A stretch of DNA of 64,000 nucleotides, taken from Athripsodes cinereus (Eukaryota; Arthropoda; Insecta; Trichoptera; Leptoceridae). Under the pieces are notes generated by a model, which was not told the DNA's origin, searched no databases, and was given only the letters and a program-made list of their open reading frames with translations. The stretch covers positions 186,001-250,000 of the forward strand of contig OX388322.1 in assembly GCA_947579605.1 (NCBI GenBank), given 5' to 3'. Position numbers and translations under genes: made by a program. Below are positions 1-11,019 of the stretch, in pieces (position 1 is the first letter of the stretch; each line of letters begins with the position of its first letter).

Positions 1-231
1 AATAAATAAATACTAAACTATACTATACCCTAATGCCGTGTCCCAAGTGGGGTAGGCAGAGAGAACGTAACGCCAAATAGATCTATCCTTACACACTTCC
101 TTCGCTTCCTCCACATTCATACAATTTCTAATGCACGCACGTCGGTTCCTCTTACTCAACACAAGGCCGTCCTTGAGAATTTGATCCACGTGATCAAACC
201 ACGAAGTTCTCGGACGCCCGCGTTTCTTCAC
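1..231 (-). pseudogene. LINE-A 3' end: reverse-transcriptase C-terminal tail
   Basis: On the minus strand this reads as the last ~70 residues of a non-LTR retrotransposon polyprotein. Visible motifs are GRPRTSWFDHVDQ, then LSKRNRRACIRN, then a C-terminal block ending SAYPTWDTALGY. The part after the reverse-transcriptase domain commonly has a GRPR..W..D/QV block in insect LINEs. The element is cut by the window start, so its 5' part is not visible. The 3' end at ~20-30 is a TATAG-type short repeat, the same tail as the other LINE-A copies at 19921-20099, 44797-45075, 53638-53872 and 59090-59455. The exact LINE clade is not assigned. Confidence 0.75.
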
Positions 232-861
232 ATCCTTATATTTAAATAAATGATGCTATGATTATATAAATAAATATTGAAAAAATTACAAATTGTTAAG
301 ACTACAAATAGTGTTGTCTACATATTTATTATAATTTTTCCATTCTGTTTGACCGACATATTGTCAAACACCCTATAAATAAACGTTTATAACGTGTATA
401 ATAATTATGTATATGTTTACGGTACTTAGTGTATGAAAGTACTTGATTAACTTTTTAATGTAATTTTGTAACAAACTAATAACTCTTTATGTACTTGAAT
501 AATTAATGATTCAATTTCATATTAAAATGGAAAGAACTCTAGTCGATATAGTACCTACCTACCTATTCACAGTTATGTTTATATTCTGAAGCAACTGAAG
601 CGGATAATGTAAGAACTACCTACTCCGTGCCACTGAATACTGAATACTGAATACCAAAGGTCACAGAGCACACTAAGATACTTGAATAACTTCTTTAGAG
701 TTTGCTTTCTCTCTAACACAAGTACGTATCTACACTTTGCGCAGATTTTATTAAAATATAAGTTTATTTATTTATTTATACATCATAAACGACACACTGG
801 CCATTGTCAATTAAGGTTAATATTCACACCATTTCACACTATTATATACCTATAAGTAGGT
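232..861. other. AT-rich spacer
   Basis: No coding signal or recognisable repeat was found. It contains short tandem words (TGAATAC at ~635-655, TTTA runs at ~762-780). Confidence 0.5.
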
Positions 862-874
862 ATACATATAAAAC
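862..874 (+). repeat. Left target-site duplication of the LINE-B insertion
   Basis: The 13-bp sequence ATACATATAAAAC occurs here and again at 1471-1483, exactly flanking the LINE-B insertion. It is the mark of target-primed reverse transcription. Confidence 0.85.
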
Positions 875-1444
875 GCCATAACGCCAGAGGGTGATCTCCG
901 GTCGGAATTACCAATCCGCATAGGGGCAGCTAGTGGGGCTTTCAATAACATGAACAAAGTTTGGAAGGCGTCTGGACTCAGCATCAGAACAATATGTCGC
1001 TTGTTCAATGCGTGCATCATCCCAATCCTTCTATATGGCTGTGTGTCTTGGCACTTAACCAAGGCTCAGGAGCGGAAGATACTAAGCTTTGAAAACAGGC
1101 GTCTTAGATGGATTTTGGATGACAAATGGTATGAACATGTTGCAAATGATGCTGTGCGCCGGCGCACCCAGCAGAGACCTGTAATCTCCGTAATACAGGA
1201 GAGACGATGGTCCTGGCTGGGACATGTTTTGAGAATGCCTAATGATAGTTGGCCAAAAAGAGCACTGTTTTTCCGTCCGCAGGGGTTCCGTCGGCCCGGG
1301 CGTCCCTCTTTCACAATACACCGTTCCTATGACAACGATATCAGAGCGCAAGGAATGTCGTGGAAAGAGGTGACGCAATTGGCACAGAGACGCTCTGAAT
1401 GGAGGAGGCTGGTTTCTGCCCTGTGCTCCCGAGAGGAGCGTTGA
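875..1444 (+). pseudogene. LINE-B reverse transcriptase, C-terminal portion
   Basis: The open frame begins right at the truncation point (GCC at 875), well before the first ATG at 950, so the true coding fragment is longer than a Met-initiated prediction. It starts in the thumb region after the catalytic palm. It shows LFNACIIPILLYGCVSW, a motif typical of LINE reverse transcriptases after the YADD block, then FENRRLRWILDDKWYEHV, then WSWLGHVLRMPND, a basic GFRRPGRPS block and a W..V..LA..R..W segment, and ends SREER-stop. No palm motifs A or C are present, so it cannot encode active enzyme. It has no internal stop or frameshift, so decay is limited to 5' truncation. Confidence 0.8.
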
Positions 1445-1470
1445 GGGCGATGATGATGATGATGATGATG
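875..1470 (+). mobile_element. LINE-B, 5'-truncated non-LTR retrotransposon
   Basis: A 596-bp insertion is bounded by the 13-bp duplication ATACATATAAAAC (862-874 and 1471-1483). It carries an open frame from 875 to 1444 followed by a (GAT)n tail at about 1448-1470. It is the longest LINE-B copy in the window. Other copies lie at 13660-13735, 38995-39133 (minus), 41548-41606, 50973-51317 and 63742-64000. The perfect duplication and open frame suggest a fairly recent insertion. Confidence 0.85.
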
Positions 1471-1483
1471 ATACATATAAAAC
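1471..1483 (+). repeat. Right target-site duplication of the LINE-B insertion
   Basis: ATACATATAAAAC, identical to 862-874, lies directly after the (GAT)n tail. Confidence 0.85.
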
Positions 1484-2777
1484 AAAAAAAAAACATTTAC
1501 ACAGTGCAAATTAATAAAAACCATACACAATAAAAATCATTAGTTGATTACAAAAATTGGTGTGCGAGTACGTAAATATTATAAAAAAATAAAAACTGTT
1601 TCCTAATATATTGGAACAATGTCAATAAATTCAAACTGTCACACACACCTACATGAAATTTAAGATAAATTTAAGCAACATAGGCAGGTATAAATCATCC
1701 TTGCTGGTTTTTAAGAAAAAACAACGAAAATCATTGCGGAATAATTTATGGTTTGAAACTAAGTTACATTTATTTTTAATATTATTGTCGGAATATTTAA
1801 ACTAAACATGTTAATATTAATAAGTTTAAAAATGTTTCATTCTATAAAAAGGTATTTATTGATGAAGAAATCTTTACTAGTTAATTATCTAAAATAAAGA
1901 ATTGTAAAAACAAAACCTTAAATAAATCTTGCATTGCTCTCTTTGTTTTTATGTATTTATTTACTTTCTACAATCAAACATCTTTACAACCCTTAATTGG
2001 CCTTTTTTCCTCAGATATGAAGGCGTGTAAAATCCAAGCAATTTTTTTGGATCTACTCTCACTTGTGATGATGTTTGGTTTCTTGTTATGTTGAAAACAT
2101 TTAATTTACGTTGATAACATTTAATAAATAGCTTGAAATTTTATAAATAATACCTACAATACTAGTGATAATAAAATAAAATACCTACCTACATAAAAAT
2201 ATTCAAGAATGATATCAGTTTGAGATGAGTAATTCAAATCGACCCAGACCAACCAAATTGACCTGTGGGATCATAAGTTTTAATTTGGAAGATGAGGGAA
2301 ATTTGCTGTTAATATAGATGTTGGATGAGTTACTTGAAAAGGTTCCCCACAGAAGAGTATTGCAGAAGATTGTTCAGGTCGTATTTGAAATTATAATTGT
2401 AGATAATGTTATCATGCAATGTTCCAACAGTAGATATAGATTTTATTTTATTTATATAATTGTTATAATGCACAACTCATATATTGTTGTAAAGTCCATT
2501 TTTTTTAAATAAATATTAAAGTTTAATAAATGCATATGAAAATATTCGTAAATTGAAAGTTCAGAGTATGATCCATATAGAGTGTTACCAATCTAATATA
2601 GTTTATTACATTTTGTATGAATGAAGGAATTTCAACCCAGACCCTGGGATATATTAAGGTTCTGTATGGAATATTCTCCCCTAATTTGTTTTGTCTTATG
2701 CTCTACCTTAAAAATAACGCCACATCAACATAAGATTTAAGATCATTAAAATATATAATAATACTCTGTACTTAATT
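1484..2777. other. AT-rich spacer
   Basis: Short open frames here have no recognisable protein features. I see no repeat structure beyond A and T runs. Confidence 0.45.
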
Positions 2778-2821
2778 CTTATAGGAATTAGTCATTTCAT
2801 AAAATGACTAATTCCTATAAG
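2778..2821. repeat. Perfect 20-bp inverted repeat with 4-nt loop
   Basis: Arms 2778-2797 and 2802-2821 are perfectly complementary, with loop CATA at 2798-2801. No T-run follows, so it does not look like a terminator. It may be the remnant of a palindromic mobile element. Confidence 0.85.
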
Positions 2822-3015
2822 ACAATGTTAATTCCGACAGACAATGTTAAATTAATTTCTGAATATAAATAAAAACACTTGACCAGAATGCAAAAAGTTT
2901 TCAAATGATTTATATTCATAAACTTTTACGTCATCTTAAATCACAATACCTGCTTTTGATTTCAATGCTGTACGTAAGTTTCAAGATTCTTTACTAACAA
3001 AAGCCTCCATTTAAA

Positions 3016-3769
3016 ACGAGTTTTCATGTTCCGAGTATACTTGGATCAGTATTTTCAAAGCGCACTCGGATAGGTACTTGACAATAATGATAAGATTACT
3101 GAACTGTCATTGTTCACTATTTCTGCAATTAGTAATTACAATTTCAAAAAAGTGAATAAAAAGTAAAATTTTTTTTTAGCTATATTGCATTTATTATAAT
3201 ATAAAATATGCAGATTTTTTTCTCAAAAAATCTCTTTGGTCGATAAGATTCCGATATTTTTTATCATTTTAATTTATAAATAAAATCTCAATCGTTTCAA
3301 ATGTAAAGAATACATTTCAGAAAAATAAAATTATTTCCAAATACACACTCATTTTTTGAAATTTATTTAATATCAACCTGATTTACATCCCACTTCTTTT
3401 CGTAAGTTTTCGAGTGTCCTGTACAAGGCAGCTAGGTGTTCGATAAAATAAAGACAGTTTACATCTTCAATGCAGCGATGAGGTTTGCCACCTATCCTGA
3501 ATGTCTTAATTTTTTATTGGCACGGAGAGGACAGCTTGCATGTTTATTGCATGTAGTTGGTCTGCTAACAGCCCCACTTGTGGGATATGTCGTGGTGGCA
3601 TAGTTTTAGTTGTAGTATACCAACACTATTCTTATTTATCATCACCTAGCCAGAGTTGTTTTTTTCATGATCTGAGTGAGCACAGAGCTGATGTTTTCAC
3701 AATTTGAGTGAAATCTGAGTTGTATCCAGAGATCTCAGAGCCGAGTTTACTCGGATGGTGAAAACTCGT
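3016..3769. repeat. Inverted-repeat pair flanking an R1 copy
   Basis: The arm at 3016-3043 (ACGAGTTTTCA then TCCGAGTA) is matched in inverse at 3741-3769 with a few mismatches. The enclosed ~700 bp contains an R1 repeat at 3387-3612. It could be a foldback element with R1 inserted later. No target duplication was recognised. Confidence 0.4.
3387..3612 (+). repeat. R1 dispersed repeat (copy 1)
   Basis: Sense copy running from the CCCACTTC..AAGTTTTCGAGTGTCCTG block to CCACTTGTGGGATATGTCGTG. R1 is ~240 bp, begins CCGTGGAGCACCCGG and ends GCCGTGATGGTATAG plus a TAG/TATAG tail in the best copies. This copy lacks the first ~30 bp. Confidence 0.75.
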
Positions 3770-3980
3770 CTCAGCATAAAGATTAAGTACTTAGTTTAAA
3801 CTAGGTAGATTGTCATCTTAGTCAAGTCTCAAGTTGTTTCCCAGAATTCTTTGTTTCTCAGTTGTTGTATGACGATAGTTATAATAACTCTGTGTATCGG
3901 AGCGAGAATATACTATGTCATGAGGAGCTATTTTTCAATAAGAACTATGCCCACAGTTATTCTCAACATAGCAACATTTT

Positions 3981-3983
<3 letters not shown>

Positions 3984-4069
<86 letters not shown>
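3984..4069 (+). repeat. Poly(A) run of 86 bases
   Basis: An uninterrupted A homopolymer. It is too long to be a simple AT-rich fluctuation, and may be the tail of a retroposed sequence whose body (upstream to ~3620) I cannot identify. The exact length may be affected by assembly. Confidence 0.8.
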
Positions 4070-4072
<3 letters not shown>

Positions 4073-4959
4073 TCTCACATTTTTGTTAACATGAAATAAC
4101 TGATGTGATTATTGTTTAAGATATTTAGAATATAGCAATAAAGATTTAAAAATTATCGTTACCACTGTTTCAGTGGATATATCTACGTTTTTTTTTCTTC
4201 ACACCCCACCACTCCAACCTTCTACTTGTTTTTAAACCCTTCCACTCCCATCTTTATCTTATTATTATTGTACTTGTTAATTAGTTTTACAATTTCGTTT
4301 GAAAATGGTGGATGTCTCCATTGAAACCGTTTGAATGATAATGTTTTAATATAAAATAATTAAAATTTATCTAACTATTGCTCTCAATTTATAAAAAAAA
4401 AAACTTAAAATGGTTTTGTTTCAAAAAAATATCACTATATTTTTTATTCCTGTACTTGCTCATACCTTTTCAAGATATGTAATTATGTTCGCTGTCGGTC
4501 GATCTGCAGCATCAGAACAATATCACTGATTTCAGAAGCAAAATGAAAACCGCCCTTTTCATTGGCGCCCTTGAGATGGTCTAAGAATCATAAAAAGACA
4601 CCAAAGAAACAAATTAGTCAATATCAAGAAAAGCATAGACAACTAAAACATTATATTTATAAGTCGTTTTGGTCCGAATTCGACATAATATAATATACCT
4701 CTGACATGAAAAACTTGGCAGAGAGCCACCAGTACCGCCCTAGCTGTCATCACCTGCCCATTTGCCCCTCTTTACGCTTCCATACAGAGTGTTGGAAAGT
4801 TCTTTGTAATATTATTATTTATATTTTCTTTACCTTCACCTGCTTTGTATAACACTGATTGTACCTACCTTTTTAATTCACATTTCTCCTAGTATTTTCC
4901 TTGTATAATATATTATTATCTAAACAAGAAATGTACTTGCGTTTACTACTATGTAGGTA
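4070..4959. other. Unassigned AT-rich sequence
   Basis: No gene is recognised. The segment around 4490-4600 contains a GTCGGTCGA word also seen near the ribozyme-bearing repeats (inverse at ~37372 and ~62600), so it may hold an old relic of that family. Confidence 0.3.
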
Positions 4960-5115
4960 CTACTACTATTACTATACCAACACGTCACATTTCACAAATA
5001 GTATAGCCAGCAGACCAGCTACGTGTAATAAATATGCAAGCTTTTCTCTATGTGTGAACAAAAAATTAAGACATTTAAAAGGGGTGACAAACCTCATTTC
5101 TGAAATAAAGATGTT
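4960..5115 (-). repeat. R1 dispersed repeat (copy 2, 3' part)
   Basis: An antisense, diverged copy with TAGCCAGCAGACCAGCT..TGTAATAAA..ATGCAAG and ACAAACCTCATT blocks. It is followed in opposite orientation by the next R1 copy at 5148. Confidence 0.6.
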
Positions 5116-5147
5116 TTAATATCTTCATTTAATATCTTACCTATACC

Positions 5148-5383
5148 AAAGAATTGGTCTCCCACTCTTCTGCGTAAGTTTTCGAGTGTCCTGTAAAAGG
5201 CAGGTGTTCGAAAAAATTAAGACATTTTACATCTTAAATTAAGCGATGAGGTTTGCCACCCATCCTGAATGTCTTGATTTTATATTGGCACGAAGAGGAC
5301 AGTTTGCATGTTTCTTATATGCAGCTGATCTGCTGGCTACCCCAGTTGTGGGATATGCCGTGATGGTATAGTATAGTATAGTA
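5148..5383 (+). repeat. R1 dispersed repeat (copy 3)
   Basis: A well-preserved sense copy from AAAGAATTGGTCTCCCACTC to GCCGTGATGGTATAG, followed by a (TATAG)n tail at 5368-5383. Confidence 0.85.
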
Positions 5384-6337
5384 TTTAATATCTTTATTTA
5401 AACATCGCTTGAAATTAATTTAACTTGATTTTGAACATGTTATGTCACCATTAACGTGGCCTGCAGCCTTCTGGTACAGTCTTTCTATTTAAATATCCTG
5501 GGTTGGATTACATCCTTTCTTGACCTACTCCACTCTCATGACAAGACAGTACCTAATTTTACTGTGAATGTATCTGGCGCGTGTTTGTTATTTATTTTTT
5601 TTATGTCAAGGAGATCCAGAATCGTCTTGAATGGAGGAGGCTTGTTTTTACATTGTTTTCATGAAAGAAGCGCCAGAAAGAAAAATAATAATTACATGTA
5701 TTTTAGTTGGTTTCTGGTCTTTAGAAATCTTTGTAAAGAAATAATATATAATAATAAAAAAAAAACAATTAATTACATTACAGCAAAATTCTGCTCATTT
5801 AAAGTAAATGCATAGTTTTCTTTATTCAGAAACTCTCAGCCAGCGGGGTTATACACAGTAGAGGTAATTAATATTTTCCATAAAGCGGAGATTCATTAAT
5901 TAAGAAAAATCCAAACAACAAATCCTTTTCTGTGATTCCAGTGGACGGCATCTCCGAGTATTTTAATTATTTTTAACGGTCGCAATGCGAATTAAGAAAA
6001 CGTGCAACCACCTGGAGCTAGTAACAACGCGACGAGTGGAATGCTTATATTACCTATACATAGATACTTTATATATATACACATTCTACTCGTCCACAAT
6101 AATAATATTAAAATCTCAGTTCTATGTAGGGACACCTTTACTTCTTATCAGAAATAATACCACGTGCCTTATGTTTAACCACATACATATTATAGAGACA
6201 TGTGTGCTGCTGGAATTACTGAAAGAAATTTATTAAAAAACTGACTCTTATCGTTTATTTTAGAAGGATTAACTATGTAACAGTTTTGAGACATTTTGAA
6301 TATTTTTGAACGAGTGTTGTACAATGCACTTCTGTTG
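5384..6337. other. AT-rich spacer
   Basis: Frames up to 119 codons exist (e.g. 5456-5815) but have low-complexity, AT-driven composition and no recognisable motif. Confidence 0.45.
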
Positions 6338-6434
6338 CTTGATTATTTAAATCATGATCGATTTCGATAAACCTTTACCATTAACGAGCGATACAATACT
6401 CCATACGAAGTGAATTACGATTTAAATAATCAAG
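6338..6434. repeat. Inverted repeat, 16-bp perfect arms
   Basis: CTTGATTATTTAAATC at 6338-6353 and its exact inverse at 6419-6434 enclose ~65 bp. Probably a decayed foldback element. Confidence 0.6.
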
Positions 6435-6894
6435 TTATGGAAGGGCATCGTCGAATACTCAAAACATTAAAAAAACTGCCTCATATTTATTTATTTACAT
6501 CTTTAACGGGGATACAAAAAGTCATATCACAAAAAATAATATTGATAAAAATTATACAAATTCAAAAGTAGACCAGCAAAGTCACTTACCTATTATTTTA
6601 TAATTAAATCAGTATGCTAATAATTACAATCATTTTCGATACGCAACAGAGCCAAGCATGTGGACTTCACAATAATCAGGGTTATTACATATGAAAAGAT
6701 AAAATCCAGTCTTCAAGATGTTAATGGCTTCGGAATCGTTAAATTCATTTGGAGAATACGTTTTCATTGAGAATACTACTACTAAATGAAGTACTATCTC
6801 GGTTCGAATATTTTTTTAAATATATTCTACTTATGTATATACATATTTATTAGAGTCACAAAAAGTATGCAAAATGCAAGAATAACGATATTGA
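6435..6894. other. AT-rich spacer
   Basis: Nothing recognisable was found. Confidence 0.45.
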
Positions 6895-7054
6895 GTTCGC
6901 CGGTAGCCCAGAGTTAAAGAGTCTAGCCCTCAGGTACAAGAGTTGCACGTTTCGATACCAGGTGGTGCCGGCAAACTCCCCTTTCAGGACACGAGCTCAC
7001 TGTTAAGTGTATAAGTGTGTATTTGGGTATATAACTAAAACCCAAATGCATCTT
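6895..7054 (+). mobile_element. SINE family S2 (copy a), tRNA-derived
   Basis: It begins CCGGTAGCCCAGAG (A-box-like), has a diverged B box near TTTCGATACCAGG at ~6951-6963, and ends with the family hallmark GTATTTGGG..AACCCAAAT at ~7018-7047. Related copies: 37456-37643, 57661-57840, 39359-39490 (minus) and a fragment at 21267-21320. It is the most diverged of the long copies. Confidence 0.65.
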
Positions 7055-7065
7055 TGATTCATTCA

Positions 7066-7106
7066 TACCATCACGGTATTTCCTGCAAGCGGGGTAGCCA
7101 GTGGAC
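7066..7106 (-). repeat. R1 repeat fragment (copy 4)
   Basis: It carries ACCATCACGGTATTTCC and GCGGGGTAGCCAG, the antisense 3' end of R1, directly after the S2 element. Confidence 0.55.
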
Positions 7107-7480
7107 ATTCTTTTTCTTTGGTTTCAATCTTGTGAATTGGTTTGCAGCAAGGCTCTGCATTTATCTTTCCATTAGATACGTTCTATCCTGCGAGATCAGC
7201 AGCTTATAACCTCGCATAGGCTTTCAAGGTATTCTCGACGAAGGCGCCACCAACGATTTGTTCTCTCAGTCATCTCTTCTATTATTTCTTGCAGAAAATG
7301 TTCGTGACGCGGACTAACTGCATAAACAATACATATTTGGACTAAAATAAATAAAATAAACTAAATAGGAGTCCTTGGACTCCTGAAATATCCGAGAAAT
7401 AAAGATATTTCAACATATTTGGACTCCTGAAATATCTGACAAAGTTATATTCACTGGTCAATTATAGATTTAATATATTT
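7107..7480. other. Unassigned sequence with a decayed coding-like block
   Basis: On the minus strand ~7175-7310 reads as a broken frame containing ERTNRWWRLRREYLESL, suggestive of a retroelement protein but too short to assign. At ~7375-7435 the words GGACTCCTGAAATATC are duplicated ~55 bp apart. ATTT at 7477-7480 is the left target duplication of the transposon that follows. Confidence 0.3.
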
Positions 7481-7512
7481 CTTTGATGGGCGGACATAAC
7501 AGTATAACTGCA
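7481..7512 (+). repeat. Left terminal inverted repeat of the transposon
   Basis: 32 bp starting CTTTGATGGGCGGACATAA. Its inverse is at 11454-11485 with one mismatch. Confidence 0.92.
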
Positions 7513-7830
7513 TTTTTGACCATTTTACGATTTATATGAGAAAATGTGCCTTGTGTATGCCTGCATCAATGGTCTTAACAGTATAGTTATACCAGTACTC
7601 AAAACATAAATAAACAACTTTGTGCCTAATAAACTAACTTATTATACTTGAGCTCATAAGTATAAGATCACTTATACTCGTAATGACAATTACCTCTTTA
7701 GCTCAAAGATTTGGTTCAAACAGAATAAAAATACTTATACTAGATGGTACACACGTGCAAAAAGTAACAAGAGAAAGTTCTTCGGTTTCATAAGTATAAG
7801 TGTATCTTATTCTGTTAAAGCCACCGATAA
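7513..7830. promoter_or_regulatory. Left subterminal motif array of the transposon
   Basis: Repeated AGTATAAG/CTTATACT-type words occur at ~7573-7590, ~7658-7682, ~7728-7742 and ~7788-7805, in both orientations. Clusters of short repeats just inside the ends are typical transposase-binding regions; the role here is inferred. Confidence 0.5.
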
Positions 7831-7982
7831 TACTTCTAATAATGTTTTATGTCGCTTGGCGTGCCTATCAACTTGTACTATTGTGACCGCCATGAAGTTT
7901 GTCATGAGTTACGAGTAGTTTAGACATTTGCTTTGCATTGTTGTGATTTTACTTGTGTTCCTCAATTAATTATCATTACAAA

Positions 7983-10900
7983 ATGAAAAGATCTCGGCGT
8001 TTTATGCAAATGATGAAGAATTTAAACCTTCCCAACAAGGCTTGTGGTAAGTATATAAACTTTGAATAATTTTTCCTATTTATATCAGTAAATTTAATAA
8101 TCCTACAAATTCTAACCTCATAAAAGTAGAATACCAAGGAGCACATTTAATCATATGCCAAATAGAAATTAAATTCATTTCCTCTATGGTTTTTTTCAAC
8201 TTCAGATCGTTTTTATATCATTGTTTATTATAAAATAGAGGAATACCTGTTTTATTTTAAAACCTTTCTATACCTAACCTATATGGTGTTTTATCTTTAA
8301 TATGATGGTGCCTTATTCTTTATCTGAGATTAATGTTAATGTATATTCAATTGATATTCTATAGGAGCTCTTAATGAAGGTGTTTTGGATTCCTCATTAA
8401 ATAATAGTAATGAAACCAACAATGTGCTAGTGGATACACTTTCACCAAGCAATGAGAAAATACAATCATTGTCAGATGACAGTGTTTTACAAGTTATAGG
8501 TATGTGCAATGTATCTATATATAAGTATCTATAATATACCTAACTATTATATTTAAATTTAAAAATACGTAAATCTTTTATTGGAAATTAAATGTTAGTT
8601 ATTGTGATATTGGATAAATTTAACATAATTTACAATAATTTGTTTTTCTAGAAACATGCTACGATGGTATTGTTTTGCAGCCCACAATAAATAATTTTGG
8701 CGAAACTAATTACTTGTCAATGAACACCCCATCAACAAGTAACGAAGTAATGTCATCGGTGTCTGATGGCGACAATGTTTTACACGTTCTAAGTATGTTC
8801 ACTATTCATCTCAAGAATAAGATATAAAAAAATATTTTTCATTTTGCTTGATCTGTTTTATCATAACATTATATAAATTTAAATTTCTCATAATATTGTA
8901 TGATATAATTGTTTCACATTTGATTACAATTTTCACAAAATATTTTCCAGGTGGACACCATCAGACTGTTTTGAAGCCCGCATTAAATAATGAATCTGAC
9001 ATTCTAGGAGGGGTTATCTCTTCAAACGATATTCTCATTGATGAATGCCCTTTAACAAATGGAAACGAAGAACTGATTGTAAGCAAAAACATTTTGGATA
9101 GTCTTGATAGCGATTTTAGTAGTGACGACACTGATAAAGACCCTAACTATGTTCCACACTGTGAAGATTTACTAAGTACCCATACGGAACCACAAAATAC
9201 ACTACTACCAGTTATCAGTATTTGTAACAGTCAAGAAAATGGAAATAATACTGATAATAATACAAAGGCGGTTATGAATACCAGAAAATACAGAGCAGAC
9301 AAAAAAACAAAAAGGAATACCGGTATATCTTATACCACCCTTAAGGGAAAAACTGTGAGAAATAGATGTATGAAAATATTACCTAATTGTCGTATGAAAT
9401 GTAATGAACGCATCCCTGAATTCATCAGAGAAATTTTTTTTACTGAATATTGGGCTCTTGGAGAGTACTCAAAAAGAGTAGCATATGTAGGAAGTCTGAT
9501 TGATTCTATGGAAACTGCTCGACCAATAAAGCGAACTACCAATGTAGTTATTATAAAAAATCGAAAATATACAAATAGGTTTTTTTTCAAAATACACGGA
9601 AAAAGGGAGAACGTTTGCCGAGGCTGTTTTATGAAAATATTAGATGAAAGTCAAATGTTTGTAACAACTGTCATCCAAAATAAAAATAAATCTTTGACAG
9701 GCTTGACTCAGGATGACAAGAGAGGAAGTATTGTGCCAATCCACAAACATTTTGATGAAGAACTGGAGAATGTGAGAAAACACATAAATTCATTTCCCTC
9801 TTACGAATCACACTACACCAGAAGAACTAACGACAAGAAATATTTACCTGCGCATTTAAACATACAATTAATGTACAATGCGTATCGTGAAAGCGTGACA
9901 ACAAAGCCTGTCTCACGCAAAACTTATTCTCAAGAATTCCACAAGCTGAAATTAAAATTTAAGTTGCCAAAAGTTGACACATGCCATCTTTGCGATGTTC
10001 TCAAAATGAAAATTGAGACAATCGCAGATTCAAATGAAAAAAATAATATTGAAAATGAGCAAAAAAATCACCATATTTTAGCAGATTCTGCATTTGTCTC
10101 TAAACAAGCAGATAAAGAGAGGGCCCAGAATGACAGTACTGTAGTCAGTTACACATTTGATTTGCAGCAGTGTTTGCCAACACCATATCTTAATAGCTCT
10201 GTATCGTTTTATAAACGACAATTGTGGACGTACAATCTAACTATACATAATCAAGCTTCCGGAGAAGTGACATGTTTTATGTGGCATGAGGCTGAAGGTG
10301 CAAGGGGTGCCAATCAAATTGCAACGTGCATGTATAAGCACCTCATGAATTTATCTGATGATATTAAGCATGTTGTACTCTATTCAGATGGCTGTGGTGG
10401 CCAGAATAGAAATTCTCACATTTCGTCAATGTTTTTAACATTAATGCAAGAAAAAAAAACAATTGAGATTATTGACCACAAGTTTATGGTCAGTGGCCAT
10501 AGTCATATGGAATGTGATGTTGATCATGGTTTGATTGAAAAACAAAAAAAAAAGAATGCTCTTCCAATATCACATCCTTGTCACTGGTACCACTTGGTTC
10601 GGTCGGTAGGAAAGACAAAATTTATAGTCAAGGAACTGATTCATAGCGACTTCATGGATTTCGCTTCACTTCTAAGATCTAAATTAGTCCTAAGAAAAAA
10701 AAATACAGCAGGAGAAGTTTACAAATGGCACAATATAAGATGGTTCAGGTATACACAAGAGCCCGGAGAAGTCTTTTATAAGGAAACATTAGATGTAGAA
10801 AGCGAATTTAAGTCTGTAAGTTTTTTGAGACGAGGAAATAGAAATCCTACACTTAAGCCAGGCAAATGTTATCATGATGTTCTTCCAATATCCAAAGAAA

Positions 10901-11019
10901 AGAAGAAGGATATTTTGGCGCTTTTACCGTTAATTCATCCTGTGTATCACGATTTCTATAAAAATTTAAAGGATGGTGATGTCCCAGACTCATTGCCGGA
11001 TATTGAAGAATTTGAATAA
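7983..11019 (+). CDS. Putative transposase, DUF7869-type, four exons, 802 aa
   Basis: Spliced from 7983-8046, 8365-8499, 8652-8792 and 8951-11019. Donors are GTAAGT, GTATGT and GTATGT; acceptors are ATAG, CTAG and CCAG. All three introns are phase 1 and the frame stays open to TAA at 11017-11019. Reading exon 4 alone from 8848 would take intron sequence as an N-terminus. The start ATG at 7983 opens MKRSRRF. Residues 1-230 are acidic and serine/asparagine-rich, with a 46-residue repeat (VLxxxINN-like motif at 28, 74 and 120). A basic patch lies at ~225-236 (KYRADKKTKR). Cysteine pairs C336/C339 and C458/C461 may bind zinc. Family hallmarks are DDKRG at 368-372, HINSFP from 391, FDLQQCLPTP around D517, YSDGCGGQNRN around D593 and GHSHMECDVDHGLIEK (D636, D638, E643). 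The last three blocks look like an RNase-H-fold acidic triad (inference). AATAAA overlaps the stop. Location between terminal repeats supports a transposase role. Function is not proven. Confidence 0.85.

Noticed and set aside
3862..4089. Lysine-rich open frame
   Set aside because: It is translation of the 86-base poly(A) run.
8848..8950. Reading the transposase N-terminus from 8848 (MICFIITLYK...)
   Set aside because: This segment is the intron before exon 4: it ends in a TTTTCCAG acceptor, and upstream exons join in frame with matching phase and repeated sequence.
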